NCBI GenBank assembly: GCA_965153355.1
Contig: OZ231126.1
Span: forward strand, 106,330,001-106,394,000
From: Flaccisagitta enflata
Taxonomy: Eukaryota > Chaetognatha > Sagittoidea > Aphragmophora
DNA length: 64,000 nt
Reading direction: 5' to 3'
The notes below the pieces were generated by a model. It searched no databases. It was given only the letters and a program-made list of their open reading frames with translations, and had not been told where the DNA came from. This document shows positions 1 to 10,987 of this stretch, piece after piece (position 1 is the stretch's first letter; each line of letters starts with the position of its first letter). The position numbers and the translations under genes were made by a program.

Positions 1-2483
1 TTTGAATCAACCACAACAATGATGGCTTCCTGGGCTTCATCTGCTTTATTGGCTTCAGAGCTAGAGGTTTGATTCTTTGGTCTGACCATGGGGTGGGTTG
101 GAGTTGGCAACAGTGCCTCTCGAGGTGCTCTAGCTGCAGCATCTTTTGGTGGAGGTGGCATTCCAGATGGAAGAGGTGCTTCTGATGCTATGTTTTGTAG
201 TCTGGTGTTTATTGAAATGTTGTTTTCACCTGTAGATTGGCCCTCAGGATGTTCTTTTTGCTGTTCAGAATCTTTATTCAGGCTCTGCGCTGTCTCTTCA
301 AGTAGTACAACTGTAGCATTTTGGTGTTCAATTTGTTGCTTATCGATATCTGATTGTGCTTGGGCTGCTTTTAGGGCATCATTAGATGTCTCAAGTTGCT
401 CCTCCAGTTGGGCTATCTTTTGACTTTGGAGTTGTACTTCTTGCTCAAGCTTCTTTACTTGCTCGCGGGCCTGACCAAGTTCTTCCTTAGCCTTGGCCTC
501 TTGTTCTGACCTATCTTTGTTAGACTTGACAATGTCAGCCATCATCTGGTTTGCTGTTTGTGAGGCAGATAGAATCTGTGCAATTTGTGATTCCATCATT
601 TCCATTTTGGAGCTTGTTCTTTCTTCTAGTTCATTTTTCCATTTTTCCATTTCTAAGGCCTTTTCTAGCTCTTTTTCTTTTGCTTTTGCAGCTTGTTCGA
701 TGTTGTGTTTGCTTTCTTGCAATAGGTCTGTCACACACTGTTGTGTTGTTCCAGAAATTGTGAGGATGTCTTTCATGTTTGCATCTGTTTTTTCCATCAT
801 TTTTCCGGTGACTTCAATTACATGACAGAGCTGACTCTCTAGCCACTCAATTTGACTTTCCTTTGATGCCGTGATGTCAATGACTTTATCCAAGAAATGT
901 GTCATCTGTTTGCCAGAGGTTCTAGTTAGAGGTCCAACTGTTTCCTCATTGTTACCGCCATGCTTTTCTGCAGAGTGGACGATGCCATTATCGTCATTCC
1001 TCTCTTTTGAAGGGCTCTTAGCTCTAGCACCTATAGTGACATCATTGTCTTCATTCACACTTTCATTATCATCACCCTCATCACTTCCACCATCATCATC
1101 ATCATCATCACCGTCATTCTCTTGCACTTTGTCATACAGCCCATCAAACTCATTGTCATATGCCATCGAAGTCTCAAATTCTATAAAAAGGTGTTTCTTA
1201 AATCGTTCATGTGCAGCCTTTACTCCTTGGAATTCAGCATTTAAGTCCATTGTTGATTCATCTCCAAAGAGGGATTGGGAGATGTGCTCTTCTGATTCTT
1301 CACCTGTCTCCGCAACAGCTGTTTGTGTCTTGCCTGTTGTAGCTGTTGCTGCTCCTGCTTCTGGTGGTGGATGCAAATTTGCCTCACTTAATGCAACTGG
1401 CTCAGAAGGGTTAGCTGTTTGGGGGTTAGAAGCTGGTGGCTGATCTTCTTCCACAGGTGTCTTATGCCTGTCTGCTGGTGTGCTTTGATTGACTGGTAAA
1501 ATGGCTGTAGCAATTAGCGTGCTAGGGGCCCTAAGTGTATCAAGAGCATGCTTGTTTTGTAGTTGCTCAGGATTTAATTGAGGGGGACTTTCTTCCAAGT
1601 CTGAACTGAGAGCCATGGTTGGTGGGGTTGGGCTTTCACTTCTTGATTTTAATCTAACTTTGAGTTTTTGTGTTTGAAATTTTGTAGCCAGGTCTTTGAT
1701 GTGCTCTTCTCTTGATTTATCATCACCTGCATAGTCAGTGATTATGCTGCGGAGCGTCTCTGCGGTATTTTTTCCAAACCATGGTAACAGGTCTCACAAA
1801 ATTAGGCGGAAAAGTAAAATGATCAATATAGATGGTAAAAATGCCCTCAGCATGATGAAATTTGACATGGAGATAGCTAAGACCCAGTATTTTGACATAG
1901 CAAAGCGATGTTGGTGACTTTCCTGCATGTAGGGCGTGATGGAGGGTGTTTAACCAAAAGTGAGGTGTCAGATTATTGCTGATTTTAACGGAAAAAATGC
2001 AGCGAAGTGGAAAATGTTTACCGTTCGTCATTTTAAGAAGATGGAATGCAAAAAAATCGCCATTTATCGTGTAATGCAATAGATGGATGCAGGAAAGTCA
2101 GTCACGCAGACAAAAAGCCGCGTATGTTGACAGCAGTTGAGGAATTGAAGGTGAAGTCGAGCATAAACAGTAAGAATAGTGTGTCAATCCCAAATTTGTT
2201 TGCCTTTGACTCATCAGCATATTTACGTTCATTAGGGGATAGCCATTTCCTTTTTTGGGCATTTTTCGCATTATGTTGATAAAATAAACATAAATTGGTG
2301 ATATACATCACTTGGATTGATTATATTCCCATTTTTAACCCTCTTTTCAACGAGTTTTCATCTCTTTCTGCCTAATTTTGTGAGACCTGTTATCTTAAGC
2401 ATGTCACACAAATGTTCCAGGCAGGGCTTGTTTTAATATGGATGAGACATGAGGAAGGATTGAAGATCCACACCAACTGCCAT
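1..2483 (-). pseudogene. Large acidic/coiled-coil protein gene, interrupted and running off the left edge
   Basis: An open minus-strand frame runs without a stop from 1786 to base 1 and so is partial at its C-terminus. It resumes in the same frame above a transposon insertion at 2393-2483, where an ATG at 2481-2483 is the first plausible start. About 625 codons are visible. In order: a short N-terminal part with an LCDMLKIPWFGKN segment; a Ser/Pro/Thr-rich linker; an Asp-rich block (about nt 1060-1140 on the plus strand); a long Glu/Lys/Gln heptad-like coiled coil (about nt 400-860); and a Pro-rich tail. A TAA at 2433-2435 breaks the N-terminal part. No enzymatic motif is visible and I do not recognise the family. 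Composition resembles the coiled-coil gene at 37732-41068, so it may be transposon-borne. It is a gene remnant unless the TAA is spliced out; the AG just before CCCTGCC (minus strand, 2426) could be an acceptor that avoids it. Confidence 0.7.
1787..2390. mobile_element. 604-bp TA-flanked MITE with ~25-bp terminal inverted repeats
   Basis: Left end ACAGGTCTCACAAAATTAGG is mirrored exactly at the right end. Flanking dinucleotides are TA at 1785-1786 and 2391-2392, the target duplication of Tc1/mariner-type elements. No transposase is encoded; short ORFs inside are not protein-like. The element lies inside a coding frame. Element plus one TA is 606 bp, a multiple of three, and removing it rejoins the frame of the host gene. 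Confidence 0.85.
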
Positions 2484-2639
2484 TTTAAGCTTTGGTAGTC
2501 AGTCTGTTGTCTGTCAAAAATCTTTATTATACAACTCTTGGGGGAGTTCGCCTTTGGGAGCCCTACTCCTTTCAAATAGGTGAAAAGATTTGGAGGTTCA
2601 CAAACTGCGTCCTCCAAGGTCGCTATGGGCTATGTGATT

Positions 2640-3050
2640 GATGTGCCTCAAGTCATCCAAATCAAAGGAACTAGCTATTTCATATGTTCAAGTTAACACC
2701 TCTTTTTCCAGGTGCCTCCAATTGTAAATATTCATTTATCGATTTTTTCTTTTGTTTATTTATTTATTTATTTATCTATTTATTGATTTATTCATTTTAT
2801 TAATTTTTTTTTAAATATAGATTTAATCTTTTAGCATCTATAATATATATCTAGAGGCGGCTGGATAGGAAGGGTAGTCCTATTCATCAATACAAGCATC
2901 AACCTAGAAAAGATGGTCGGCTCCTGTCAGCCGTTTGATCTAAGCTAGTATATCCACAAATGCTGAGACTTGAAAACAGTTTAGTTTCATTAATTGGCAC
3001 AGACTTGGATTGACATTTCCAGTTCATCCATATATTACTGCTTCATTGAG
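2640..3050. other. AT-rich spacer, no feature
   Basis: Contains a short (TTTA)n run near 2755-2785 and no coding signal I can support. Confidence 0.5.
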
Positions 3051-3053
3051 TTT

Positions 3054-3109
<56 letters not shown>

Positions 3110-3400
3110 GCTGTTGCTGCTGTTGCTGTTGTTGCTGCTGTTACAGCAGCATGGCGTTGTTGTTGTTAGCGCCATCATTGCCAACGCGCTGCTGCGTTGC
3201 TGTTGCTGTTGTTGCTGTTGTTGTTGCTGCTGCTGTTAAGGTTGGCGTTGTTGTCCCGTCGCGTTGTCCTTTGTTGCTGCTGTTGCTGTTGTTGTTGTGT
3301 AAAGAGCTGTTGTTGTTGTTGTTGTTGTTGTTGTTGCTGCTGTTGCTGTTGTTGTTGTTGTTGTTGTTGTAGCTGTTGTTGTTGTTGTTGTTGTTAAATA
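3054..3400. repeat. (GTT)n / (GCT)n trinucleotide tract
   Basis: Almost uninterrupted TTG and TGC triplets. On the minus strand they read as poly-Asn/Thr/Ser inside a 170-codon ORF (3141-3653). I regard that ORF as low-complexity, though the 5' third (3400-3653) is not repetitive and cannot be excluded as an exon. Confidence 0.9.
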
Positions 3401-4200
3401 GGTTGGATAGGCTTAGCTGTTTAGTGTCTCTGATGTTGGAGCAGCACCCTTGATGGCGCTTTTTTTCACCATTGGCTGCCATCGTGACCTTTGATGATGA
3501 GCTACAGTTTGCCTTTATCGAGGATAACGTTGTGGCCAATACCACTGGTCTTTTTTTTATCTTTACAATCGAAACGTACGCCCTTTTCTTATCTTTGTCT
3601 TTGTTTTGTGCGTGAAAGTTGAGAATCAAGCAGCCAACCGCAAAAAAGCACACTGACTGTATGCAATTTTCAGTTCTTTACAGGATTTCCCCATACATAC
3701 CGACAACGGCCTGAATGAAACAGGCCGCTGAGTTTGAAGTGCCAGTTGGTTTCCGAAACTCCCCAGGACTGTGTTGCTTGCTTAGTACACTTTTTTATGA
3801 GTCGCACTGTAGCTTGTTGATTGTTTGTTTTGAACACATGAAAGTTCCCAGTCGTACAAACGATACTACGTAATTGGAGTTGAGATCAAGGAGGAAGAAT
3901 CTATTCTTTTCCTATACAGCCGGGACCAAGTCAGACAAAAGTGAGGTTGACTTTCTGACCTTTGTCCCGTTGAAGAAAAAACAATTTGTCAGTCGTCTCC
4001 CATTTAGGGGTGAAAAAAGTGGGTTTGTGTCCAATTCCGTAATGATAGAGGAAAATGAAAGTCACATTTGGATTCGTCGTTCAGTTTTGCATTTTTTTGT
4101 ACTATTTTCAGATTTGTTTTGATTGGTTTTGATTGGTTTTTGATTGGTTTTTCATCATGGAATCAGGAGGTAAAATTCTTCACGTCATGCTTTGATTTAA
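3400..4200. other. Unassigned unique sequence
   Basis: Between two microsatellites. A short plus ORF at 3874-4122 has no recognisable feature. I see no repeat or gene that I can support. Confidence 0.4.
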
Positions 4201-4204
4201 GAAG

Positions 4205-4372
<168 letters not shown>

Positions 4373-4416
4373 ACAACCACTGATTCTGTACTTCATCACC
4401 GTCCCCCCCCCTTCAG

Positions 4417-4752
4417 GTGGGGCGCCAATTGGGGCGTTTCTACTCAACTTCAGCCAAACAGTATTTACTCACCAAACAAATAGACAATCCCACATTACCA
4501 AATCAACGCTCCAACGACGAAGATATTCTTCCAGACTGCATGATCGTGTCCAAAGCCAAAGGTCTACAAAAACAAAGACAAGACGAAGTTCTATCTGTCC
4601 AATCATACAGAGACACAATAGACACCACCAAATCGACCAAGCTTGACATATACAACTTTAAAAAATACATGTTTGATATCTTCATCACAAAAACCAGACG
4701 TTCCATATCATCAAAGGGAACCAGCAAGAGAATTTTTCTGGAAGACATGTGA
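4417..4752 (+). CDS. Probable (terminal) exon of unknown gene
   Basis: A C-rich stretch ends in CCCCCTTCAG, a good acceptor, immediately followed by a 111-codon open frame ending in TGA. The predicted peptide has mixed composition (charged, with YRDTIDTTKSTKLDIYNF-type segments), unlike the low-complexity ORFs around it. No family is recognised. It may be the last exon of a gene whose upstream exons are hidden beyond the GA tract. The next gene seems to start only 187 bp downstream at 4939, or the two could belong together. No upstream donor partner was found, so the left boundary rests on the acceptor alone. Confidence 0.45.
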   Translation: MGRQLGRFYSTSAKQYLLTKQIDNPTLPNQRSNDEDILPDCMIVSKAKGLQKQRQDEVLSVQSYRDTIDTTKSTKLDIYNFKKYMFDIFITKTRRSISSKGTSKRIFLEDM

Positions 4753-4938
4753 CAAAACGAAAGTCACTGGTCCCTACCCCTCTTCCTTAAAAAAATTGAA
4801 GAGGAGGAAGAAACAATCTAACGTTTCTCTTTTCTGTATTTTCCTGTATCACCTTTTCATTTGCTATTCTTTCCAAGGCTTTCAATCTGTTTCAAAACTT
4901 TTCACACTCGTTCATTTCATACAATCATAAAACTCTAA

Positions 4939-6237
4939 ATGGCGTGTTCAAAGATGTTCGTATCCTCTGATACGGCATCATCTGCCAACCAACAAAATGC
5001 ACCACGTTTTTCTCGTTATCTAAACGAAGATTCAAGCCACGAATCAGTTCAAATTGGAAATGACAGGTCTGTTTTAGACTACTAACTCTTTTATTCATCA
5101 TCAAAGCATGCTCAAAAAACAGTCATTTCTAGTCGCGGGCTACACGACTCTAAAACATGCTTTGTCGGTCCATCGACCCGTCCACCAACCAGTCCATCAC
5201 ACTTTAATTTTTCGATCTTTAAGATAACTGCCCTTGCCCAAATGATAGAATAACCTCAATATAACCCTGCCCACCCGCACGCGGCTTAGGTAGCCGTGTA
5301 TCCAGCCTTGTTACCCCCCCCCAAGCATTCTTCACACCCGTATCGATATTGTAACTTGTTAGCACCACTTTTAGTCACGTTTTCTCAATGTCAAAATATG
5401 CATGTATATACCAACTCATTATGCGACATCTCTTAATATATTTTTCTATTTATTTCTAACCCCAAACACCCAATCCTACCTCTTCACCCCCCCACACACA
5501 CAAAACAAAACCACAACCAAGGATCATCCTCTTTAACACGGCGCCACAAGACCCCTTCATCTGCGAGTTCCAAAGATTGAACCCTTCAAAAATTCAGACG
5601 CCAGGGGTAAGTTTTATCCTAATCGCTATCCAATTTCAATAGCAGACACACAACTCTATAAGAATCTGTCTCTGTCTCTGAATCTGTCTCTGTCTCTGTC
5701 TCTGTCTCTGTCTCTGTCTCTGAATTTGTCTCTGTCTCTATCTTTGTCTCTAGGATTTCACGGCGAGCGACTGTTCAGTCGTCAATTGGCGAGTGAACGT
5801 CAAAGACATTACTACAATTCTTAGCGCCGACGTTGGTAAGCCTCTTATTCATATTCCTATTCTTTTAATTATGGACAGACAACTGTATAAAGCCTTTGCC
5901 CACCCATCAGTCCGTATATCTGGCCTTGTTCTTCTTATTCCTATTTTCTTGTTCTTGTCCTTGTTCTTCTTATGCTAATACTAACCTACCCCATAATCAC
6001 CCCTACTCCCCACTCCCACACTCTCTCTCAGGCAAAATGCTCATTTGGGTGATGAGAAACATCGAACAAAGGCTTCAGCAGATTGAGATTCTTTCAGATG
6101 GAACTCCAGCCAACAAATCCGATTTGCTTGATTTGGTTAAGGACTGGTGCACCCGCATTACCTGGTATGATACCGTATATTCATCCTTGTATCGCCTTGT
6201 ATGGTTTCATGTATCCTACCTTGTTCTTAGTGTTACT

Positions 6238-6271
<34 letters not shown>

Positions 6272-7194
6272 CTCTCTCTTGCAGCATCGGTTCATCCATT
6301 TACAGATTTTCCATCACGTACGAAATAAGCAACAAGGCCGGAATTCGCTCAGGATTTTACGCCACCGTACGCCAACTCGAAAAACCCGCCAATGATGAAG
6401 CGCCATACAAATACAAAGCGGCATACTCATCAAATCCGGCGCCCGTCCCGCTCGGGACAGGCATAAAGAGTTTACTGACAGGATTCGAATCCATCATCAA
6501 GTAAGTCAACCACCTAGAATGTCGCTTTCAACACACTAACTTACTCAGTCTCAGTCTCGGTTTCGATCTCAGTCACTCAATCACTCACTGCACTATCCCG
6601 TTTGTAAAGTCTTAATCTCAATCTCAATCTCTTTCTCAATCTCAATCTCAATGTCGATCTCTCTCTCTCTCTCTCTCTCTCCCCTACTTTCCATAATTGA
6701 CACTTCAGCGAAATAACGCTGGAACCATCGACACGCCGAGGATAGGAAGACGTCCAGGTGTACAAAAACGAACAAGCAGCGCTGGGCAACACGATCACCT
6801 CTAAAGATGTCGAATCTACGGCAGGATCATCTTCCCAAAGAACCGAAATCGATTCTGATGACGAGATGTGGGCAGAAGAAACACAATATTATAAAGAATT
6901 TCAAAATCAAGAGACCACAAACATCAACCAAGAAGAGGAGTAAGTAGAAACTCTTGACATTTTCTTATCAATCACTTATATTAGCCACAACAACCTTACC
7001 TTTACCTTACCATACAACCTTACCTTAATGACCATACGTCACCTAACAATATTATCTTTTCACAGTGTTAACTTTGCGGTGCTCAAGTTACTGACACTCG
7101 CTGAAGACCACCAAGAATTACATCATGACAATAACAAATCGTGCACAATCTGCACAAATCCCAAGTTCTGGGAAACCGTCGACGAAGAACACAG
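4939..7194 (+). CDS. Seven-exon host gene of unknown function, 3' end not found
   Basis: Exons read: 4939-5066, 5522-5606, 5754-5835, 6032-6164, 6285-6500, 6709-6939 and 7066-7194. All donors are GT (five are GTAAGT or GTATGA-like), all acceptors AG, and every junction is phase-compatible. Introns are C+T rich on the sense strand and several end in (TC)n then TTGCAG or CTCTCAG. ATG 4939 is chosen because it opens the first exon directly after an AT-rich leader. The peptide (about 310 residues so far) has no recognised domain. It has a Trp-containing central region (exon 4), a basic stretch (exon 5), a Glu/Asp/Gln-rich acidic region (exon 6), and a CTICTNPKFW motif in exon 7 that could be half of a zinc site. 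An in-frame TAG at 6743-6745 lies early in exon 6, so the protein may end there. Intron 1 and the intron after exon 7 each contain a copy of the ~200-bp palindromic-head repeat. Confidence 0.75.
5129..5313 (+). repeat. ~200-bp palindromic-head repeat, copy 1 (in intron 1)
   Basis: Begins CTAGTCGCGGGCTACACGAC and ends GTAGCCGTGTATCCAGCCTTG, the two hallmark ends of the family. It lies inside an intron in sense orientation. Confidence 0.85.
5660..5753 (+). repeat. TCTGTC tract forming an intron polypyrimidine run
   Basis: Repeats of TCTGTC run to the TCTCTAG acceptor of exon 3. Confidence 0.85.
6239..6284 (+). repeat. (TC)n ending in a TTGCAG acceptor
   Basis: A dinucleotide run forms the polypyrimidine tract of intron 4. 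A similar shorter run at 6657-6682 precedes exon 6. Confidence 0.9.
6743..6745 (+). other. In-frame TAG inside exon 6
   Basis: Coding character continues in the same frame for 65 codons after it and splices in phase to exon 7, so it looks like a nonsense change (CAG to TAG possible) rather than the natural stop. An alternative acceptor at 6758 (GTCCAG) would skip it, but it enters another open frame that ends in a basic tail at 6949. Confidence 0.6.
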
Positions 7195-7227
7195 GTACAA
7201 ATCAGGCAACCCCATATAACTCATAAT

Positions 7228-7403
7228 TTTTAGTCGTGTGCACGCGACTTTACAACCCGGTTTGTCCGTCGCTTGGTCGGTCGGTCGGTCCGTCCATTTA
7301 TTTCTCGGACCTCACTGCTCCTACCCACGTTGTCTAGTGACCTCAAATATAACCCCTGCCCACCCACACGTGACTTCAGTAGCCGTGTATCCAGTATCGT
7401 TCT
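7228..7403 (+). repeat. ~200-bp palindromic-head repeat, copy 2
   Basis: Starts TTTTAGTCGTGTGCACGCGAC and ends TAGCCGTGTATCCAG. The typical GGTC/GTCC-rich section follows the head. It lies just after the last recognised exon donor (7195). Confidence 0.9.
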
Positions 7404-7562
7404 CTAATAAACCATGCCCTTCCTCCAATTTTAAAAAGGCAAGTAAAAATTCTTTCTTTCTGTCTTTCTCGGACTGGTTCTCCATTTTCTCCTCATCTAT
7501 TTTCCTTTGTTTTCTCCTTCCGCCTATCTTTTCTTCCTCCTTTTTCAATTTCATTTGCTCCT

Positions 7563-7565
<3 letters not shown>

Positions 7566-7615
<50 letters not shown>
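7566..7615. repeat. (GA)n microsatellite
   Basis: About 50 bp of uninterrupted GA. Confidence 0.97.
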
Positions 7616-7617
<2 letters not shown>

Positions 7618-7718
7618 AAGGAAACTACATGGTTTTAAAAATATTGAAAACTTGAATAATCGGGGAAGGGAGTCTTGTTGTTTCTTTAATTAGAAATTGT
7701 TTTTGCCTTTCCGCTCAA

Positions 7719-7816
7719 GACAACAACAACAACAACAACAACAGCAACAACAACAACAACCTTGCTGTAAGCAACAACATGGCTAACAATAACGACAACA
7801 TCATTCTCAACAACAA

Positions 7817-7857
<41 letters not shown>

Positions 7858-7965
7858 GCAGCAACCACAGCACAACAACAACAACAACAAGCAACAACAA
7901 CAACAACTTAGCAACAACGAAACAACAACAGCAGCAACAGCAACAACAACAATAACAACAACAAT

Positions 7966-8004
<39 letters not shown>

Positions 8005-8018
8005 CAGCAACCCAGCAA

Positions 8019-8050
<32 letters not shown>

Positions 8051-8245
8051 ACAACAGCAACAACATTCTCAACAACAACAACAGCAGCAAGCGTTCTTTA
8101 CAACAACAACCAGCAACAGCAACAGCAGCAGCAACAACAGCAACAGCAACAACAACAACAACGAAAGCAGCAGCAGCTGCAAACAACAGCAACCTTACAA
8201 CAGCAATAACTGCAACACAGCAGCAACAGCAATAACAACAACAGC

Positions 8246-8285
<40 letters not shown>

Positions 8286-8411
8286 GCAACAACAGCAACA
8301 GCAACAGCAGCAACAGCAGAGGAAGCAGCGACAACAACAGCAGCAACAACAGCAACAGCAACAGCAACAACAACAGCAACAGCAACAACAACAACAACAA
8401 CAACAACAACA
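7719..8411. repeat. (CAA/CAG)n compound trinucleotide tract
   Basis: Nearly 700 bp of CAA and CAG triplets with few interruptions. It produces long Leu/Val/Cys shadow ORFs on the minus strand and Gln/Asn runs on the plus strand. No flanking unique coding sequence was found. Confidence 0.95.
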
Positions 8412-8649
8412 TCAAAAGGTGTTTTGCAATGAAGTGGCGTCAAGGTTTCTTTTCCCTATTTCTTTCTTCTCCACGCTTGATTTTAGATCGCGATTTCGAT
8501 ATCATATCTTCATCATTAACATCAATTTCTGCATCCTCGTCCTCCTTGTCATTGAAATCAGGTTCAGGTTCATCGTATTTTTCATCGAGTCAGGTTCAGG
8601 TTCATCGTATTTTTCATTGAGGCCCAAAAACGTCGAGAAACGCGCTTTT

Positions 8650-8790
8650 TTGCACAGGCGTAACAGACGGACGGACGGACTGACGGACGGACGGACGGAT
8701 TGACGGACGGATGGAGGGACAAACTGACCAACCAACCAAGGGACGGACGGACGGACGGAAGGACAGACAGACCGACTGATAGAGATGCGT
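8650..8790. repeat. (GGAC)n-rich segment, fragment of the palindromic-head repeat family
   Basis: GACGGACGGACG runs followed by ACCGACTGATAGAG resemble the degenerate GGAC section of the ~200-bp family, but neither family end is intact. Confidence 0.55.
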
Positions 8791-8916
8791 TCCTGTCGAT
8801 CGCATCTAGAAATGGGAATCAATGCAATGGTATCACCGTCATCACTATTTTCTAAAGATATAAACGTGGCCTTCATTTTCTTCTTTTTGCTCTTTATCTT
8901 CTTCTTTTTATCTTCT

Positions 8917-9059
8917 TCCTTATCTTCTTCTTCTTCTTCCTCTTTTTCTTTTTCTTTTCTTCTTCTTCTTCTTCTTCTCCTTCTTCTGCTTCTTCTTCTT
9001 CTTCTTCTTCTTCTTCTTCTTCTTCCTCTTCCTCTTTCTCTTCCCTTTCTTCTTCTTCT
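8917..9059. repeat. (CTT)n tract
   Basis: Interrupted TTC repeats. Confidence 0.95.
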
Positions 9060-9061
9060 CC

Positions 9062-9350
9062 TGGCTCAGATCCCAGTCTTGCGGCTAAGATTCCAGCCTC
9101 AAGGCTCAGATTCCTTTGATCTTTGAGGCTCATGTTCCAGCCTAAATGTTCAAATCAAAGTCTCTAGGCTCAAATTCCAGCCTTAAGGCTCAAGTTTCAG
9201 CCTCAATTATCAAATCAAAGACTCCATGTCAAAATCCACACTCAGCATAGGTCATTGTCCTCTTTGGGGCCGCTGCCCCTATCACCATCACGTTCCCATG
9301 TACACTAACACAGGGGCATCGGGTACCGCTGACCATGTAACGCTTTGCAA
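9062..9350 (+). mobile_element. Foldback-family fragment (minisatellite plus right end)
   Basis: A degenerate ~20-bp minisatellite (CTCAAATTCCAGCCT-type units) is followed by CATAGGTCATTGTCCTC, the GGGGCCGCTGCCCC palindrome and GGGTACCGCTGACCATGTAA. This is the order found at the right end of the intact copy at 40159-40846. The left end is missing. Confidence 0.75.
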
Positions 9351-9384
9351 TAATAACATTTAAGGAATTTTCTCCTCTTTCTTC

Positions 9385-10040
9385 TTGAACACCTACCCTC
9401 TCACTATCTCAACCCATACACTTATTTAGGGGCATCATCAGGTACAGTAGATCTCGTCTATACTTGAGATAACGGGGGCAAGCATTGTACATTAATAAAT
9501 GAAGCCAGAGGATTGATATTTGGAACATAGACAAATTAAATGATGATTCATTGCCCATGATAGTTGGATGCCATGGAAACACATTTCTATGTATTTACGC
9601 CAAAGTATCAATATTTGGAGAAATTTTTTGAGGGAACATTGCTTGAAATCAAATTTGCTACAACTTTCTTATAGTATGTTCTGTATAAATATTGCTCATT
9701 TAGAAGCGGCTAGGGGTTGTCACACATGGATATGCTCCCTAGCAATGGCCAAAAAAGACAGTGATTCTTACTGAACATACTGTGGGAAAGTTGTAGCAAA
9801 TTTAATTTTAAGCAATGTTCCTTCAAAAAATTTCTCAAAATATTAATATTTTAGCATAAATACATGGAACTACGTTTCCATGGCAATAATATCATAGGGA
9901 ATAAATTATTCCTTTGTTATTTTAAATTCCAATTATCAGCCCTCTAGTTTTATTTGTTCTTCCATAGTACTTGCCCCCGTTATCTCAAGTCTAGACGAGA
10001 TCTACTGTACCTTTGACCATCCACCGGGTACCGGCAACTC
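9385..10040 (+). mobile_element. Second foldback end fragment split by a MITE
   Basis: TTTAGGGGCATCATCAGG at 9425-9442 and CCTTTGACCATCCACCGGG after 10009 together match the GGGGCATCGGGTACCGCTGACC end segment of the family. The MITE at 9445-10007 sits between them at a TA. Confidence 0.55.
9445..10007. mobile_element. 563-bp TA-flanked MITE, pogo-like termini
   Basis: Ends CAGTAGATCTCGTCTA and its mirror; homology of the two arms extends inward imperfectly for about 250 bp (for example ACATTGCTTGAAATC against GCTTAAAATTAAATT on the other arm). TA lies at 9443-9444 and 10008-10009. The CAGTAGA-type end is characteristic of pogo/Tigger-like DNA transposons. No transposase is encoded. Confidence 0.85.
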
Positions 10041-10255
10041 CTTTGTGATTGTTATTTCTTTTAGGTTTTTACTGTCTTTGACCTCACTGCTACTACCCAA
10101 ACGTAACTCAAATACTACCATTACTCAGCCAAACTTGACTTGGCTGGCCAAGTGTCCTGTCTAGTTTTAATTGCGGAGAAGATATTATCTAAGAGGCTTT
10201 GTCTGTTCATCAGACTGTTGGTCCATCGGTCCATCGGTTTGAGATGATCTAGTTG

Positions 10256-10256
<1 letters not shown>

Positions 10257-10343
<87 letters not shown>

Positions 10344-10357
10344 GCGTGTGCGTGTGT
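10257..10357. repeat. (TG)n microsatellite
   Basis: About 100 bp of TG, with three CG-containing units at the right end. Confidence 0.97.
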
Positions 10358-10418
10358 AACGGGTGTAGAAGGGGTGTAAGGGACCAGGTTTAACGCCCCA
10401 ACCCCCCTGTTTATTCTA

Positions 10419-10987
10419 CAGGGTGATCAATCTCAACGGGCAAAAACTATTAAGCTTTTACACTTAAATGTGTCATATTAGTGATGTAGAATCAGTTGTC
10501 ACTTCAAGTACTATGTTTGATGTTTTTTATGTTTGATGTTTTTTGTGTCTGAGATAAATATGTTGCCCTCAGCATCAATTTGAACTAAAACAAGTAATTA
10601 CGCATATAGCTAAAAAAATCTTCATTCATAAGATGAAATTTTTTTTGAAATGCTCCAATTATTGCAATACTGGCGTTAAATGCAAAACAATCAAATCATA
10701 TTTGATTTTATAACAATCTGACATAAAAAATTGAATACATTTAGATTTAAGAGACATCCGATAAAAGATTGTATCAATAAAACCTGAATTTATTCAACTA
10801 CAAGTGTAAATACTTGTAACACTTTAGATTGATATTGTGGGCAAACTATTCATCTCAGACTCATGAAATTTGGATACCAAAAATGTCAATTGTAGTACTT
10901 CATATAACAAGTGAGTTCAGGTACCTGAGATACTGCATTTAGGAAGAAAGGCTTAATAGTTTTTGCCAGTTGAGATTGATCACCCTG
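10419..10987. mobile_element. 569-bp TA-flanked MITE, CAGGGTG termini
   Basis: Terminal inverted repeats of about 37 bp begin CAGGGTGATCAATCTCAAC, with one early mismatch between arms. TA flanks at 10417-10418 and 10988-10989. CAGGGTG ends are typical of Tc1/mariner (IS630-type) elements. The interior is AT-rich and non-coding. Confidence 0.87.

Noticed and set aside
3141-3653. Asn-rich protein gene on the minus strand
   Set aside because: Two thirds is the GTT tract, and the remainder has no splice or family support. Kept only as a note under the repeat.
7686-8443. Long ORFs of poly-Leu, poly-Val and poly-Cys on the minus strand
   Set aside because: Pure translations of the CAA/CAG tract in successive frames, with no unique flanking exon.
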